Assembly (NCBI GenBank): GCA_002150815.3
Contig: NDFF03000033.1
Span: 682,001 to 746,000 of the forward strand
Source of the DNA: Grammothele lineata
Lineage: Eukaryota > Basidiomycota > Agaricomycetes > Polyporales > Polyporaceae
DNA: 64,000 nucleotides
Reading direction: 5' to 3'
Positions 12,713 through 23,690 of the stretch are shown piece by piece. How positions within the stretch are numbered: the first letter of the stretch is position 1; every line of letters starts with the position of its first letter. Both the position numbers and the translations under genes were made by a program. The notes under the pieces were generated by a model. That model saw nothing but the letters and a program-made list of their open reading frames with translations. It was not told where the DNA came from and ran no database searches.

Positions 12713-13697
12713 GGGCAAAATTATTTCGACGCACATGGACGCATCGGGAAGCGGAGGGACGCACACGGAAGCACAAAGGGAAGCACACAAGCGCCCGTAA
12801 AGGGACGCGTCCATACGCGTCCCTCCCACATACGACAGGTTCGCTCCTGGGTATTATCAATATTACATTCTTATCTACTGGTGTAAAACTACACTTTATA
12901 GACTATAACGTGCTAATACACCATCAAAAGTCTCCCACATTGTAGCCAGACACTTCAGTATGGGCTTATAAGCACCAGCTATGCGTCCCCGTATGCGTGC
13001 GTCTGCGTCCCTCTGTGCGTCCTCTGTGCGTCCCTCTGTGCGTCCCGTGTGCGTCCCGTGCGTCCCGTGTGCGTCCCCGGCGCTTCCCTTGCGCGTCCGT
13101 GTGCGTCTCGGCCTGCGTCCGCGCGCGTCCCCTAACGCCACAGAACGCCACAGTGCGTCCGGGCCGCTTCCGCGCGCGTCTCAACGCGTCCCGTCGCGTC
13201 TGCTTGAGCTGCCTCTGCCTCTGCATGCAAGGAATGGGGAGGTCCAAGGAAGTCCCGTTTCCCCCCTCCTCTCAGCATGTGCAATCACTTATAAGGATGT
13301 GATGACGACATAGCGTGTTATTCCAACGCCTGTGACGGAAGAAATTCGTCAGGTACGCAATTGTAACGAGACTCAGTACCAGCTCGCACCCTAGATACGG
13401 GATTGCGTCGGTTAAGTTAGTAACTACAGAGCAATTGGTCCTGATAACTTTTCAACGTACTAGTAATATGTTGTGCGCTACTTACTAAGCTCACAGATTG
13501 TACGTCGATGTGGTAAGGACTTTATAACGAGCAAATGTCCTTGGGCTAGACTTAGACGCCGTGCTTCCCTGTGCGTCCGCGCGCGTCCCGTCGAACGCCA
13601 CCATGCGTCTCTCTTAACGCCACATCGCTTCCCGATGTGCGTCCATTGCTTCCCGGTGCGTCCCGGTGCGTCCCTGTGCGTCGAATTACCTGTGCCC
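12713..13697. mobile_element. Non-autonomous Mutator-like element (985 bp)
   Basis: The element begins GGGCA and ends TGCCC. Its 22-bp terminal inverted repeats (12713-12734 and 13676-13697) match at 18 positions and share an exact inner CGACGCAC. Identical 9-bp direct repeats abut both ends. Inside the ends are arrays of a GTGCGTCC-type unit: reverse orientation at 12727-12828 and forward at 13556-13683, forming subterminal inverted arrays. A third forward array fills 12982-13202. No transposase frame is present, so it must be mobilised in trans. The MULE assignment rests on TIR length and the 9-bp duplication; hAT elements normally make 8 bp. Confidence 0.7.
12982..13202 (+). repeat. GTGCGTCC minisatellite inside the MULE
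   Basis: Degenerate short tandem units (TGTGCGTCC, CGTGCGTCC, TGCGTCTC) repeat many times here. Related arrays lie near both ends of the same element, in opposite orientation at the left end. They probably are amplified transposase-binding subterminal repeats; this is an inference from position. Confidence 0.7.
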
Positions 13698-13706
13698 TCG
13701 CACTAC
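13698..13706 (+). repeat. 9-bp target site duplication, right
   Basis: TCGCACTAC directly follows the right terminal repeat and equals the left copy base for base. Confidence 0.7.
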
Positions 13707-13726
13707 GCGGTGAAGCATCGTAGATC

Positions 13727-14302
13727 TGGGGCGCCAGCGGGTTACGTTGTTCTCGAGGCGAGGCGACGCGTGAGATGACGCGTGTTCATGTCGGACCAGG
13801 GGCACTAGCCATGAAGCATGAGCCAGCACAGGAAAAGCGACCAGTTACGACACGCCGGGGGGTTCTTGAACGCTGGCGCCGTCACGGCCAAGTGAGTCAG
13901 GGGTTGTGGTCCGCTGTGGCTGTGGTGCAAGCCGTGGGAATGTTGAACGGGCGGCTAAATGCCACAAAAGGGAGAAGGGTGTGACTCGCTTGAGGCGGTT
14001 CAGATTTGTCGAGACGCTGCGAGCGTGCCACTGCCTGCCGCCTGCCTGCTGGCTCATCTTCCGCCACCTCCTGCCCGGCGCCCTCACAACTTGTTCTCCA
14101 ACCACGAGCATCGAAAACCAAACGACGTCCTTTTTGGCCCCTTCCGTGCGAGATCGTCGCGAATCGGAGACAGCCCTGACCACCGTCATCAACGAGATCT
14201 AGGGCTCCAAATTAGATCGCCACGCCCACCGAAGAACACCGTCTGCCGCCCGGTTCCGAGTGGCGGCCCGCCAGTCCACCCGCTCTCACTCTCCTCGGCG
14301 CC
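13727..14302. other. Spacer and 5' leader of the next gene
   Basis: No domain-bearing frame is seen. The right part is presumably the promoter and leader of the proline-rich protein that starts at 14303. Confidence 0.4.
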
Positions 14303-15724
14303 ATGTGTGACACAACGTCTCGCTCGCCTTCTTCGTCGCAATATCCCCGCCACAATCACCTCGACGTGCCCTCCGTTGCCTCCGTAAGCGATCCCGTTAC
14401 GCGTGACAAAGAGAATATTGCTCAGATATTTACTCCTCAGACATCGCAGGTCGAGGACGACAGTCAAGCGATGCCTCAGTCTCAGCATCCACCACCAGTG
14501 CCCGACTCTTCTGAAAATGAAGAGCGACTGAATGAGCTCCGGGCTATGGGCATTCGCATCCGCGATTTCGCGTATGAGAGCAATCTTCCGCCAGTCGTTG
14601 GTATCCATAAACCACCCGTTGTGGTACAAATCCAGCCCGGCCTTCCTCGCCCCCGACGCCCTCTCATGCGTACACGGGACATGATGGCTCAGGACAGCGG
14701 CGATGGAGAAGGGGATGAAGAGGACCCCTCGAAACCCAAGACCTTCTACGTCGACTCCAACGGCTCCTGCTTCCACTACGGGAGCCGCTACCGCCCACGG
14801 ACCGCCCCTCTCGAGCGCACTCCAACAGAACCTATCGACCCAGCAGACCAGCAGCCGTCGCACCCATGGGGCACGCGTCCGCAGATTTTCAACAGGCCCT
14901 GTCGCCGCACCTCCACACCCCACCTCGGCGTGGCACTCCCGGCGACGCCAGAGAAGCCTGCACGTCGCTCGCCCACACTGTTCTCCTCGCCGGCAACCGC
15001 CTCTCCTGGCTTACAGCAGCCGGAGTCTCAGGAGACAGACGGCTCCTGGATTGATACCCCGCTTGTCACACCCAACGGCTCGTTGCAATATCCAGTGCAA
15101 GACACGAGCGCCCTCCCGCCGTCGCAGCTCGAGTCCGTCCTACCGCAGCTCACCGATGCTGAGCCGGAGGAAGTCACAATGTCCCAGCTCGGCTTCTCCC
15201 AGGAGCAGCCGCAATCGCAGCCGTCCCCAAGGCCTTCCCAGCAGCCCTCTCCAGGGCCTTCTCAACAGCCATGGTCACCCGAACCTCCTCGGCAGACCTT
15301 CGTCCCCAGACGAGGGCCTAGCCCGATCCACTTCCGGTACTACGTCGACCCCTCGCCGTACAAGCCCCACCCCCCTCGCCCGCGTGTTGCCACAGCACCT
15401 TCAACCACCTCCGGATCGCCCTCCCGCACGAACCGCGCCGCGCCCGCCGCGGCGTCCCGACCCCGGGCCTCGCCCAAGGGGAAGCGCAAGCGGGGACCTG
15501 ACCAAGCCGACGAGCACCCTCCTTCCCCGCCGCGTCCTGCGCCGCGCTACGAGCTCCGGCCGCGCAAGCTGCCAGCACCGGTACCCCCGAAGCCTGCCCG
15601 GACGACGGCGAAGAAGGCGGCGAAGGAAGGGCCGCCGCCGCAGAAGAAGCGGAAGGTAATCCCGCAGGAACCCGTCGCGAAGCCGGCGCGGGGTCGGCGC
15701 GGGGCAGTGAAGGAGAACAGATAG
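14303..15724 (+). CDS. Proline-rich, probably nuclear protein of unknown function
   Basis: A single-exon frame of 473 residues, not recognised as a known family. It is rich in Pro, Ser and Gln, with a tandem PSPRPSQQPSPGPSQQP region near 305-325. The C-terminal 120 residues are strongly basic and contain several nuclear-localisation-like clusters (KGKRKRG, QKKRKV) and an AT-hook-like RGRRG near the end. A more conserved-looking core is near 90-160 (MGIRIRDFAYESNLPP, then TFYVDSNGSCFHYGSRYR). The composition and basic motifs suggest a DNA- or chromatin-associated protein; this is inference. ATG context gcgccATGT is acceptable and no earlier in-frame ATG is near. Confidence 0.65.
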   Translation: MCDTTSRSPSSSQYPRHNHLDVPSVASVSDPVTRDKENIAQIFTPQTSQVEDDSQAMPQSQHPPPVPDSSENEERLNELRAMGIRIRDFAYESNLPPVVGIHKPPVVVQIQPGLPRPRRPLMRTRDMMAQDSGDGEGDEEDPSKPKTFYVDSNGSCFHYGSRYRPRTAPLERTPTEPIDPADQQPSHPWGTRPQIFNRPCRRTSTPHLGVALPATPEKPARRSPTLFSSPATASPGLQQPESQETDGSWIDTPLVTPNGSLQYPVQDTSALPPSQLESVLPQLTDAEPEEVTMSQLGFSQEQPQSQPSPRPSQQPSPGPSQQPWSPEPPRQTFVPRRGPSPIHFRYYVDPSPYKPHPPRPRVATAPSTTSGSPSRTNRAAPAAASRPRASPKGKRKRGPDQADEHPPSPPRPAPRYELRPRKLPAPVPPKPARTTAKKAAKEGPPPQKKRKVIPQEPVAKPARGRRGAVKENR

Positions 15725-16291
15725 CCACAATGGCGTCTTGTCCTGAGACGTAGCTGAGCCTGCGTCTGCCGTGCCTTGCCATTTCCTTCAATCCGGAGAC
15801 CCCTTTCGAGAAGTTGGGTTGCGAGTATGTGCGCCCCGGAGGCCGGGGCCTTGAGTTATTTGTCTTGTCTGTATTGTGTTATCTTCCCTTGTTGTCTGAT
15901 ATGATGTTGTCGCCGTCGTCGCCGTCGATATCCATCGCCTATGTATCTCTTCCGCGTCCCTGCCACATTGCTAGCCACCGGAGCCTGTGATATCTATCTG
16001 TCATCTCTCCTACACACTGAGGACCCACCTAGTTCCTACATGTAGCAGTACTCCTCGATTACCAGCTAATAAGCCATGGTCTTGTTTCGTTACCTGAATA
16101 CACATATTGCTGTACAGATATGTCTGTGGCTGACTGCGTGCATACCAGGTTGAAGTCGTCCGATAAGTCAAGGGTATACATGTTCCACAGTCCGTACAAC
16201 ACAATCGGCTCGGGTCTACACACAAGGTATCGCTACATCCGATCCCAACGCATACGCGCAACTCCGTTCCCTACGCCAGCCGCAGGGCCCT
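15725..16291. other. Convergent 3' spacer
   Basis: This lies between the 3' ends of the proline-rich gene and the haspin gene. It holds the untranslated ends only, as far as I can see. Confidence 0.5.
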
Positions 16292-18928
16292 CTAGGGCAG
16301 CACCCACCCCCGCGCGACGGCCACGGCCAACAGGTCTTTAGCGCTCCTCAGCCCATTGCTCGCTCGCCCCGGTGCCGCAGCAGCAGCAACGGTCTTGCGC
16401 GGCCTCGCCTTCTTCTTCTGCCCTTGCGCCGGTGGTGCCTGGAGCCGCACGCTTTCGAGACAGAGCGCGAGCGCGGCTTCTACCTCCTTGAGGCACTCGT
16501 GCGCGGCGCGCTCGGCCGCCTTGGTTGCCGGGGGCGCGCGCAGCCGTTTCGCTTGCAAGAGCTTGAGCGCGAGGTAGTGCAGCCACTGTCAAATCAAACG
16601 AAAGCCAGGTCAGCATTGTGGGCGAAAGAGAGAAGAGAACGAGATAGGACGCACCATGACGTTCGTCAGCGGCCTGAACTCTTCCCAGCCATTGCCAGCG
16701 TGGGCACGCATCATGCGGTACACGTCGAACTGGTAGTCGCCCTCGCCCTCAAATATCTCGGGGTCGAGCGGCGTCCAGTGCACCCCGCGCGGCCCGCCTG
16801 CGTCCATACGCGAAAGGCCGAGGTCTATAACCGTGGCAAGCACGCCGTGCGCAGGGTCGTCCATTGGCGCCCCTGTGGGCGGGGTGGGGTCCGATTTGCG
16901 CGTGCTGCTCGGCTTTGACGGAAGGTTCTTGACGAGAATCTGGCCCCAATGGAGGTCACGGTGCTGTAGTAAAAATAATCAGAATCTCGTTTTTGTGGTG
17001 ATGGGCTGGGTGTATGCGCACTTCAAAGCCGACTAGCTCCTCCGCCTCGGCAAGGGTGCGTGTCACTTGCCAGAAGATGCTGCAAGCTTGCCTCCATCCG
17101 GTCTTAGCGGGGGTATTGAAGGTGTATGCTTCAAGGTCCGGGCCGCCGTTCGGGAGGACGATGATCGCATACAGTTGGGAAACAGTAAATGCGTCTGTGG
17201 GTGCGTCCGACGGTTAATCAAAGATTCCGCACGGAAATCAAGGGACGAACCTGGCCGAACGCTCTCACTCCCTTTCCGCTCCTCATACTCGTCCCACAAG
17301 TCAAGAAGCAGAGAAGGGTACTTTCCTCGAACGACATACGCTCTCAGGAGCTCGGTGAAACCGGCGCAACACGCTCCCATCTCCCTCGTCACAATAATCT
17401 CCTTCAGTACGTCCTTGGCCTCGCTCACTTCCGGGTGGTCGATGTCTACAGGCATGGTTGCCCCGGAGCGCGCCTCATCCCTGAGCGGAATGATCTTGAG
17501 CACGACGTCCCCGATACCGAACACTTCTGAGTAGCACGCCTCGCCTATCTTCTGGAAAGCCACAGGACCACGGCTCGATGGCCCTGCCGCCTCGAAACGC
17601 ACGATCGGGTCGTGCGGGAACATCTCGATGAATGCGGAGAACTCGTGCGGGCTCGTCTGTGCACACTCGGCAAGTAGCGGTCGGACGTAGGCCGGTATGG
17701 CAGGTGCGGCAGAGAACTCTAGCCGCTGAACCTCAGCGAGCGCTCTGGGAGAGAGCGCGAGCTGCGCGAAATCGAAAGAGAGATCGCAGTCGACCTCTGA
17801 GGGTGTAGTTGGTGATGGAGGAGAGGGCGGGGCGAGGAATGCGGGACGGCCGGGGCGAGCTCGAATGGGTGTTAGCTGTCGGGGTTTGGAGCGAGTCGGT
17901 CCAGGCCCGTCGAAGTTGGGTAGTGATGCAAGGGGTCCAAGGGTCTGGGGACGGGCGAGTTGGGCAGGAAGAGTAGCGTGTCGGATTAGGGGAGCGGGTG
18001 GCGCGGGGGCGGGGGCGGGAGGGCTCTCGGGAGATGTATGTGTCTCAGAAATATATGACTTGCGCTTGCGATTAGGATTGGTCTCTCGAGGGGTCGCAGG
18101 AGGAGAACCAGGTGGGGATAGTGATGGTGTCGGAGAAGGAGACAGAATGACGTTGGAACGCGAGCGTTGCAACCCGCCTCGTATTCGAGGCGGTGGTGAA
18201 TCCTCGACCTCTTCAGAAGAGTCGACAGTTTCGGCTACCTCGTTAGATGGATTGTAGTCGCTGCCCGAATCATCGGAGCCCTCATCGTCCGAAATCACTA
18301 TGGGTTTCGCTTTTGCGCGGACATTACGTTTCTGACGAGGCCGTGGATGTTCATCTTCGGATTCTGATGAGAGAGCTACCGGCTCCGCCTTCTTGATGAT
18401 ACCTCGAGGTTTCATACGAGCAGACACCTTCGCCGGCTTGGGGGGTCCAGCGGCCAAGACGTTGGCTTGGACGTTCGGCTTGGAGACTCGACGTTCCTGG
18501 CTGACCCGTCTTCCTTTCGCATCGAGCACCATAATATCCACACTGACGACGGGCGAAGCAGGTGCAAGGGAAGAGGGCTTCAGCGTGGACGGGCGCCGTT
18601 TGGCGCGGACTAGTGGAGGCACAGCGGGGGAGGATGGCGCATTGGGAGGGATAGAACCTAGAGGCATGCGGCGTACGGGTCTCGCAACATCCACTCCTCC
18701 AACCTTCGCTACCTTGGGAGATAACTTCTTCGCCTTGAGATTTCGCGGAGGAGATGCCTTGTGTGGAGGGGGCGGGGGAGCTGGCCGCGCCGGCTTTGAA
18801 GGGACGAGGATATCGTCGAGATTCCATGGTTGTGAGGATTCCTTGGATTTGCGGTCATCGTAGACATTAACGACACGCTGCCCTCGTTTTCCATAGGCGA
18901 AGACTTGTTTCGTGCGGGAGCTGAGCAT
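16292..18928 (-). CDS. Haspin-type histone H3 kinase
   Basis: A Ser/Thr kinase of the haspin family, which phosphorylates histone H3 Thr3 and recruits the chromosomal passenger complex in mitosis. Four exons (17251-18928, 17022-17194, 16655-16963, 16292-16585) give 817 residues. The first about 450 residues are disordered, basic and Ser/Pro-rich. The kinase part shows a divergent glycine loop (KIGEACYSEVFGIG), the ATP-binding Lys in VVLKIIPL, the haspin insert region, LPNGGPDLEAYTF, HRDLHWGQILV (catalytic loop), VIDLGLSRM in place of DFG, and VHWTPLDPEIFEGEGDYQF, a haspin hallmark. The start MLSSRTKQVFAYGKR was chosen because that N-terminus looks family-like. The frame is open for 86 more codons upstream to an ATG at 19186, adding two hydrophobic segments. 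It is divergent from PSF2. Confidence 0.9.
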
Positions 18929-19350
18929 GTGGTGTGTGAAGCCGAGGACGATAAGGCAGACGGAGAGAGCTGCCCACAACGTCCAGTCCTGGAGTGGCAG
19001 AATGGCGAGAGTGGTCGTAAGAAACAGGAAGGCCTGAGTTGTTTCTTGCGAGACGGGCGGCAGCGGAGAGATATGTCGGGAGATTCGGTCTCTGTGCGGG
19101 GCAGACTCAAACCTGATCGCGGTGGTGGGGAAGGCGTTGCCAGATCTCCGATCTTCTGAAATCCCAACCATGACAAACCGCGACACGCGTCATACCACGT
19201 GATCGTGACCACCACTGGCTCGCGTCGCGTCTCAGTGGCGGGGCGCGCAGTGCGCATGTCTTTCCCTTGCCTCCTGCCTTCATCGCCCTTCTGTAACATA
19301 TCTGCCCATCCGATCAGCGCTATATCTCAGGGTAGAAACAAGAGTTGGCG

Positions 19351-20147
19351 ATGGCGCTGCCTCCTTCACTCAGGACTTCAATCACGCCAGCAGAGTTGGA
19401 ACTCGTCGCGTCTGAGCAGCTTGTTGAGATCATTCCCTTAGTGTCTATGGAACGAACGGCTTTTATATCAGTGAGCTTTTAGTATCGTTAGTGCATATAT
19501 CACGAAATACAACGCGATTTGTCGCGTATAGGGCGCATACGGACCTCTGCGACCACCAACAAAGTGCAAAGTTCCGCTCTGGATGGCGTCGAACCTGAAG
19601 CGCAAGAAGAAATGCCACATTGTGGCTCCTCCGTGGCTGAACGTAGGTATGTTGATAAACACTCTTGATGTGGAACTATGACTCGACATCGTCGCTGTGC
19701 AGAGTTCCTTCAGGATCGGTTGACACAAGAGACGACGTCACCGAGTTTTAGCGAGATGCCCTTCCGCTTCGCCGAAATCGCAAAAGTCTTGCTAGATGTG
19801 TATGTAGCAGCAGTGAATTCGCCTTTCCTACTAACACGACAAACATCTACTACCTAGAGCACCGGACGATCTGCAGAACGCGGAAAAAATCCGATCGCTC
19901 TTGAAAGACATCCGAGAAGCACGGCAGGCTAAAAGTAGAGAGGGTATCTCCGCGCTCGACAACATCGACGTTCGGGTATGTCCTAGGTATACGCTCGTTT
20001 GACACGATGGTCTCTAATAATATCCAACAGCTTCCCAACCTCTGTGCTATGGAGATCAACGAGATCCGCCCTTTCTTCGTCAGAGGAATGAACGTCTTGA
20101 CGCAGCTGACGCGAGAACCGAGCTCAAATCAGATGGACGAGACATGA
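19351..20147 (+). CDS. PSF2: GINS complex subunit Psf2
   Basis: Psf2 is a subunit of the GINS complex, part of the CMG replicative helicase (Cdc45-MCM-GINS). Five exons (19351-19470, 19532-19646, 19703-19799, 19858-19975, 20031-20147) give 188 residues, the usual size. Family features in order: TPAELELVASEQLVEIIP, GAYGPLRPPTKCKVPLW, ASNLKRKKKCHIVAPPWL, FSEMPFRFAEIAKVLL, DDLQNAEKIRSLLKDIREAR, and LPNLCAMEINEIRPFF near the C-terminus. Every intron is short, so no exon forms a long frame. The ATG lies 422 bases from the haspin start on the opposite strand, so the two cell-cycle genes share a promoter region. Confidence 0.92.
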
Positions 20148-20345
20148 TCACAGCGTGCTCGCTATCCATCCTTTGCATTTTGCTTTCTAATCGCAGCGCA
20201 ATATTCATCACATTGTAATAGTACGTCCAGCACAACATGACATCAGAGTACACAAGATGCCCGTAAGCAAGAAACGGTCCGTGGATAGTATGTCAGAGTG
20301 TCCGTTAAAGACATTGTCCTTGATGTGATCGAATGGTCACGCATA

Positions 20346-23335
20346 TTACTCGCTCTTTGCTTTCGAGGCCGCCATCTCCTTGATCAGCTCCTTCAACTCC
20401 GCAATCTCGCTACGCAAAGCTTTCATCTCGCTCATCATCACCGCCTCCGCCGACTGTACAACCCAAGCATATCAGCGCACGGAGTCTTTCAAACAAACTC
20501 GCTAGGTTGGACTCACGTGGGTCGTGTCCGGGAACTGCGTCAGCAGATCCTTGAATGGTACCTTGCTGATCGCAAGCCCGCGCTCCGCATCCCGACCGGT
20601 CACCTCTGGGTCCTGGAAGTGTGGCGCGTCCTCGCCGCCCTCATCGGGAGAGCCAAACCAATCCTTCACCCAACGATTCTTCTCCGGGCTAAGCTGCGCC
20701 TCGAAAAGCGCGATGGCGCAGAGCGGGATAAAGAAGAGGGTCCGCATGACGTAGCCGTTGATCTAGCAGGATCGTTTGTGTGAGTACAGGTTAACGCGCT
20801 GTGTCACGAGCCGTACGGACCGCCGTGTACGTCTCGTCGCTCACGATGAACCTAGCGGCTGCTCAGCATGTGGCCACTCGCAGAAAAGTATGACACTCAC
20901 TCCAAAGGCGCGATCAAGAAAATCTCAATGAGGTTGAACGGTGGAGGGTAGATGAACTCATCAGGAGCTCTGATCATGCCCACCACCTTGCCTGCATAAT
21001 AGGTTAGATATTCAGCCGCAGCATCCTCAACAACCTGCAGATAGAAACTTTTTGAGTAACTCAAATCATAGAGGGGTGGGGGTGCTCACATCGTCATAAG
21101 CTGACGAGAAGAGAGAAATGAGGACGTTGAGGAGGATCACAGCCGTCGCGACGTTCCAACTGTAGTGTCAACGAGGTTAGAGGCGTTCGGTGACGCTAGT
21201 AAAATTAGAGCCTTACAGGTAGTACAGAGACAATCCCACAGATCTGCGAGAGTGGATAAGCGTCCACAACATTGGCCAATAGAGATGCTTAACGACTCAC
21301 GAAGGGAATATATCATAGTTGGGGGATCTAGGATAACCTAGTCACAATCTGCAAAGGCGATCTGTCGCATTGAGCACTCACTGCAATAGGGCTTGGATGA
21401 GAACATTCAAAATCTGTCAAAACATTGCATCAACAGACGCAAGGAAGCCCGAACACATCACACAAACCTTCGAAGGCGGGTCAGTTTGACCATCAGCGGC
21501 ATCGAGAGCATACAGGCCTTGCATGAAGCCTATGCCAAGCAAAGCCAGAAGCTGGAAGCGAGTTTGAGACGGGAGCATACAGTGCATAGAGTCCGAACAT
21601 ACACAGAAGAAAAATCCGGATTCCTTGAGCATACGAGCCACGCAGATCTGCATTGTGCCGACAAACCTAGTCGCTAACGTTGAACAAGAGCCCATAACTA
21701 ATACACGATGAGTTGCTTACTTATATCCGTCAAAGATCGGTATCAGTTCTTAAATGGGAGGTTAGTGGATTGTGGCGCAATCACATGCATATCTACTCAC
21801 TCATCCTGTCGAACAAAAAGTCAAATACCACACGAATGAACACGACTGGGGGAAACATACCACAGCAACGGGGCCGCAAAACTGAGGCATTGGAAGCTAC
21901 GCAAGACCATTTCGTTCTGTTCTCCAGGCTTAAAGATGCCGATCATGCGCAGGATGAATGCTGCGCAGAGCAGGCAATCTGTTGTGAAGGAAATGACGTT
22001 CCAGAAACCGAATGCACGCCAGGAAACCAGCATGAGGAGTTTCATGATCTACAGTCATCTGAGCATTGTGCGGAAAAGTAAGGACTGGAAAGTAACCTTG
22101 TGCATGTCTGTTATGCGGTTAGCGGCGAATTGAGCAATGAAGTGAGGCACACTTACTTTCAAAGTTAAATGCCAGGGCCAAAACATACATGACGATTTCC
22201 CACCCATCGAGGTCACGATGATTTTCACTCGTTTTGTCCAATGGCTCGCGTACTGGGGGGAGCGTTGTTAGGCACTGCACGATACAGTCCACAAACATAT
22301 TGGGACTAACCTGCTTGCGAGTAAGCAAAGAGAAAGATGAACCACACGATGATCCGAAATGTGTTCTGATACCGCGGAACGCCCAAACGTGCAGGGTGGA
22401 TATGGCTCCAAAAGCCGTCATATTCAACTTGATCATGAGGCACAACTGCAGATGAGGTGAGCGAATATACGATCCACGGGCTCGCGCGACACGTACAGCT
22501 CATGTCTCCTGCGTCGTCGTATACCTGGACGATACGGCCGGCCCACATGTCTTGTACAACTTTGCGACCACGAGTCAGTATATCGCAATTCGATACGGAG
22601 CTCCGAGTTCACGCACTATCCTGTGCCTCGCTCGAGGAGAGGAAGATAGTACTGAAACAACGTCTTCAATTCAATTCCTGATGAATCTTGATTTGTGGAG
22701 ACGCACCAATGCGAGTCTATAGCCATCTCAAGCGCGCTCGTACTTCCACTCAAGTCTCCATCGAGCTCTCTGTGACGATACCGAGCGGTCATAATGGTAG
22801 AGATCTTCTCGGGTGGCGAATGGTGAACAACCCTACGAGCGAGCATCTCACATGCGGCAGCTTCGAACCCGTAGTGTGTCAGAAGACGTTAACTCGCTGG
22901 TAACAGCACCCACCCCTTCCCATGTTTTCTCCATAGTCGGCAGGATACTTGTTCGCATCGTACACAAATTCCTTTCTCGCGAGAAGGAGACAATACGGTA
23001 GCTTCGCGAAGCGGCTGAGCCGGGGGAAACCGCCGAAGATATTAACAGAATACTCACCGCTTCCACGAAGTCGCCTGCGGCAGCAATGTACGCGTTGATG
23101 ACCCGAGGCGTTATGATACGACTTGTAGGGTCGCTGATGCTGTCTTCCGGGACTTCGAGAGGAAGAAGCTTGAGCGTGAGGGCCCTAACTCGCCTCGTAA
23201 GACCTACGCATATATTCACTCTCATGTAATACGTGTAAGATAATACTGAGGTGGCCTACCTGTAATGCTGTCTGGTGAGGGATCAAAGGACTCGACGGAG
23301 AACGCAGAAACTTGGTCTTCCACCGCGGTGGCCAT
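20346..23335 (-). CDS. Yvc1/TRPY-type vacuolar cation channel
   Basis: A TRP-like non-selective cation channel related to yeast Yvc1, which releases Ca2+ from the vacuole. I could join about 22 exons in phase from ATG 23335 to the stop at 20346. Recognisable segments in order: LTRRVRALTLKLLPLEVPE, ACEMLARRVVHHSPPEK, ALEMAIDSH, VPRYQNTFRIIVWFIFLF (first membrane helix), YSQAVREPLDK, WEIVMYVLALAFNFE, MLVSWRAFGFWNVISF, FVGTMQICVARMLKESGFFF, LLALLGIGFMQGLYALD, LLQSPNYDIFPS (pore region), WNVATAVILLNVLISLFSS, GKVVGMIRAPDEFIYPPPFN (cytoplasmic, Yvc1 hallmark) and a short C-terminal coiled coil. Two exons are only 5 nt (21801-21805) and 11 nt (22097-22107). Some short junctions, especially near 22500, are less certain. 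Confidence 0.82.
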
Positions 23336-23690
23336 CGCGAGAGTATGTAGCTAGCCGTGCGTCCGTAAAGCCGGGTCCAAGGAGACGGGAGCCTGGCAGA
23401 TATTGAAACACCTCCCGCGAGACGGTGGCAAGAAGTGAGTGGGGCTGGAGGCAAGAATGTTCGCCAGGCTCGGGGACCGCCCTGGGGCGCTGCTTGGCCG
23501 ACGTCGCTCAGGCTCGAGTGTCCCTGACCATGACGTCGACCGGGATTCGAACTCGTCGCCTCCCCGGGCCGCTGTGGTCCGCAGGAGCCCTGCCCCTCGG
23601 CAACTGCCGCCTCGACTGCTGCCAGTGCACTCGAGGCGAGGATACACCCTGCCACTGAAGTGAACGGTCCCTCTGTGCAAGCCATTCACT
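23336..23690. other. Divergent promoter region of the channel and ARPC3 genes
   Basis: A 355-bp spacer between two start codons facing away from each other. It also carries a tRNA-like sequence on the reverse strand. Confidence 0.5.
23530..23612 (-). pseudogene. tRNA-like sequence, probably a decayed type II (Ser-like) tRNA
   Basis: The reverse strand holds a T-loop match (GAGTTCGAATC) followed by CGACGTCA, which resembles a Ser tRNA acceptor end. Upstream TGCCGAG resembles a type II D-arm, and the distance suits a long variable arm. However, the T-stem has an extra base, the anticodon stem does not close well and the acceptor pairs at only about five of seven positions. I therefore call a pseudogene or remnant, with no anticodon assigned. 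Confidence 0.25.

Larger units (their letters stand above)
12684..13726. repeat. Inverted repeat that brackets the MULE insertion
   Basis: GATCTTCGATGCTT at 12684-12697 is matched, in reverse complement with one mismatch, by AAGCATCGTAGATC at 13713-13726. When the element and one target copy are mentally removed, the arms flank a loop of about 24 bases. So the transposon sits in the loop of a pre-existing imperfect palindrome, or this is the scar of an older element. Confidence 0.6.

Noticed and set aside
12697..13313. Open frames within the GTGCGTCC arrays on both strands
   Set aside because: They are translations of the minisatellite and have no independent support.
12704..13706. hAT element as an alternative class for the 985-bp insertion
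   Set aside because: The direct repeat is nine bases and the ends are GGGCA/TGCCC. hAT elements normally duplicate eight bases, so MULE fits better, though not with certainty.
14703..15659. A 318-codon forward frame overlapping the proline-rich gene
   Set aside because: It is the shifted shadow of the 473-codon frame, made of Pro/Arg/Ser from GC-rich codons, with no domain.
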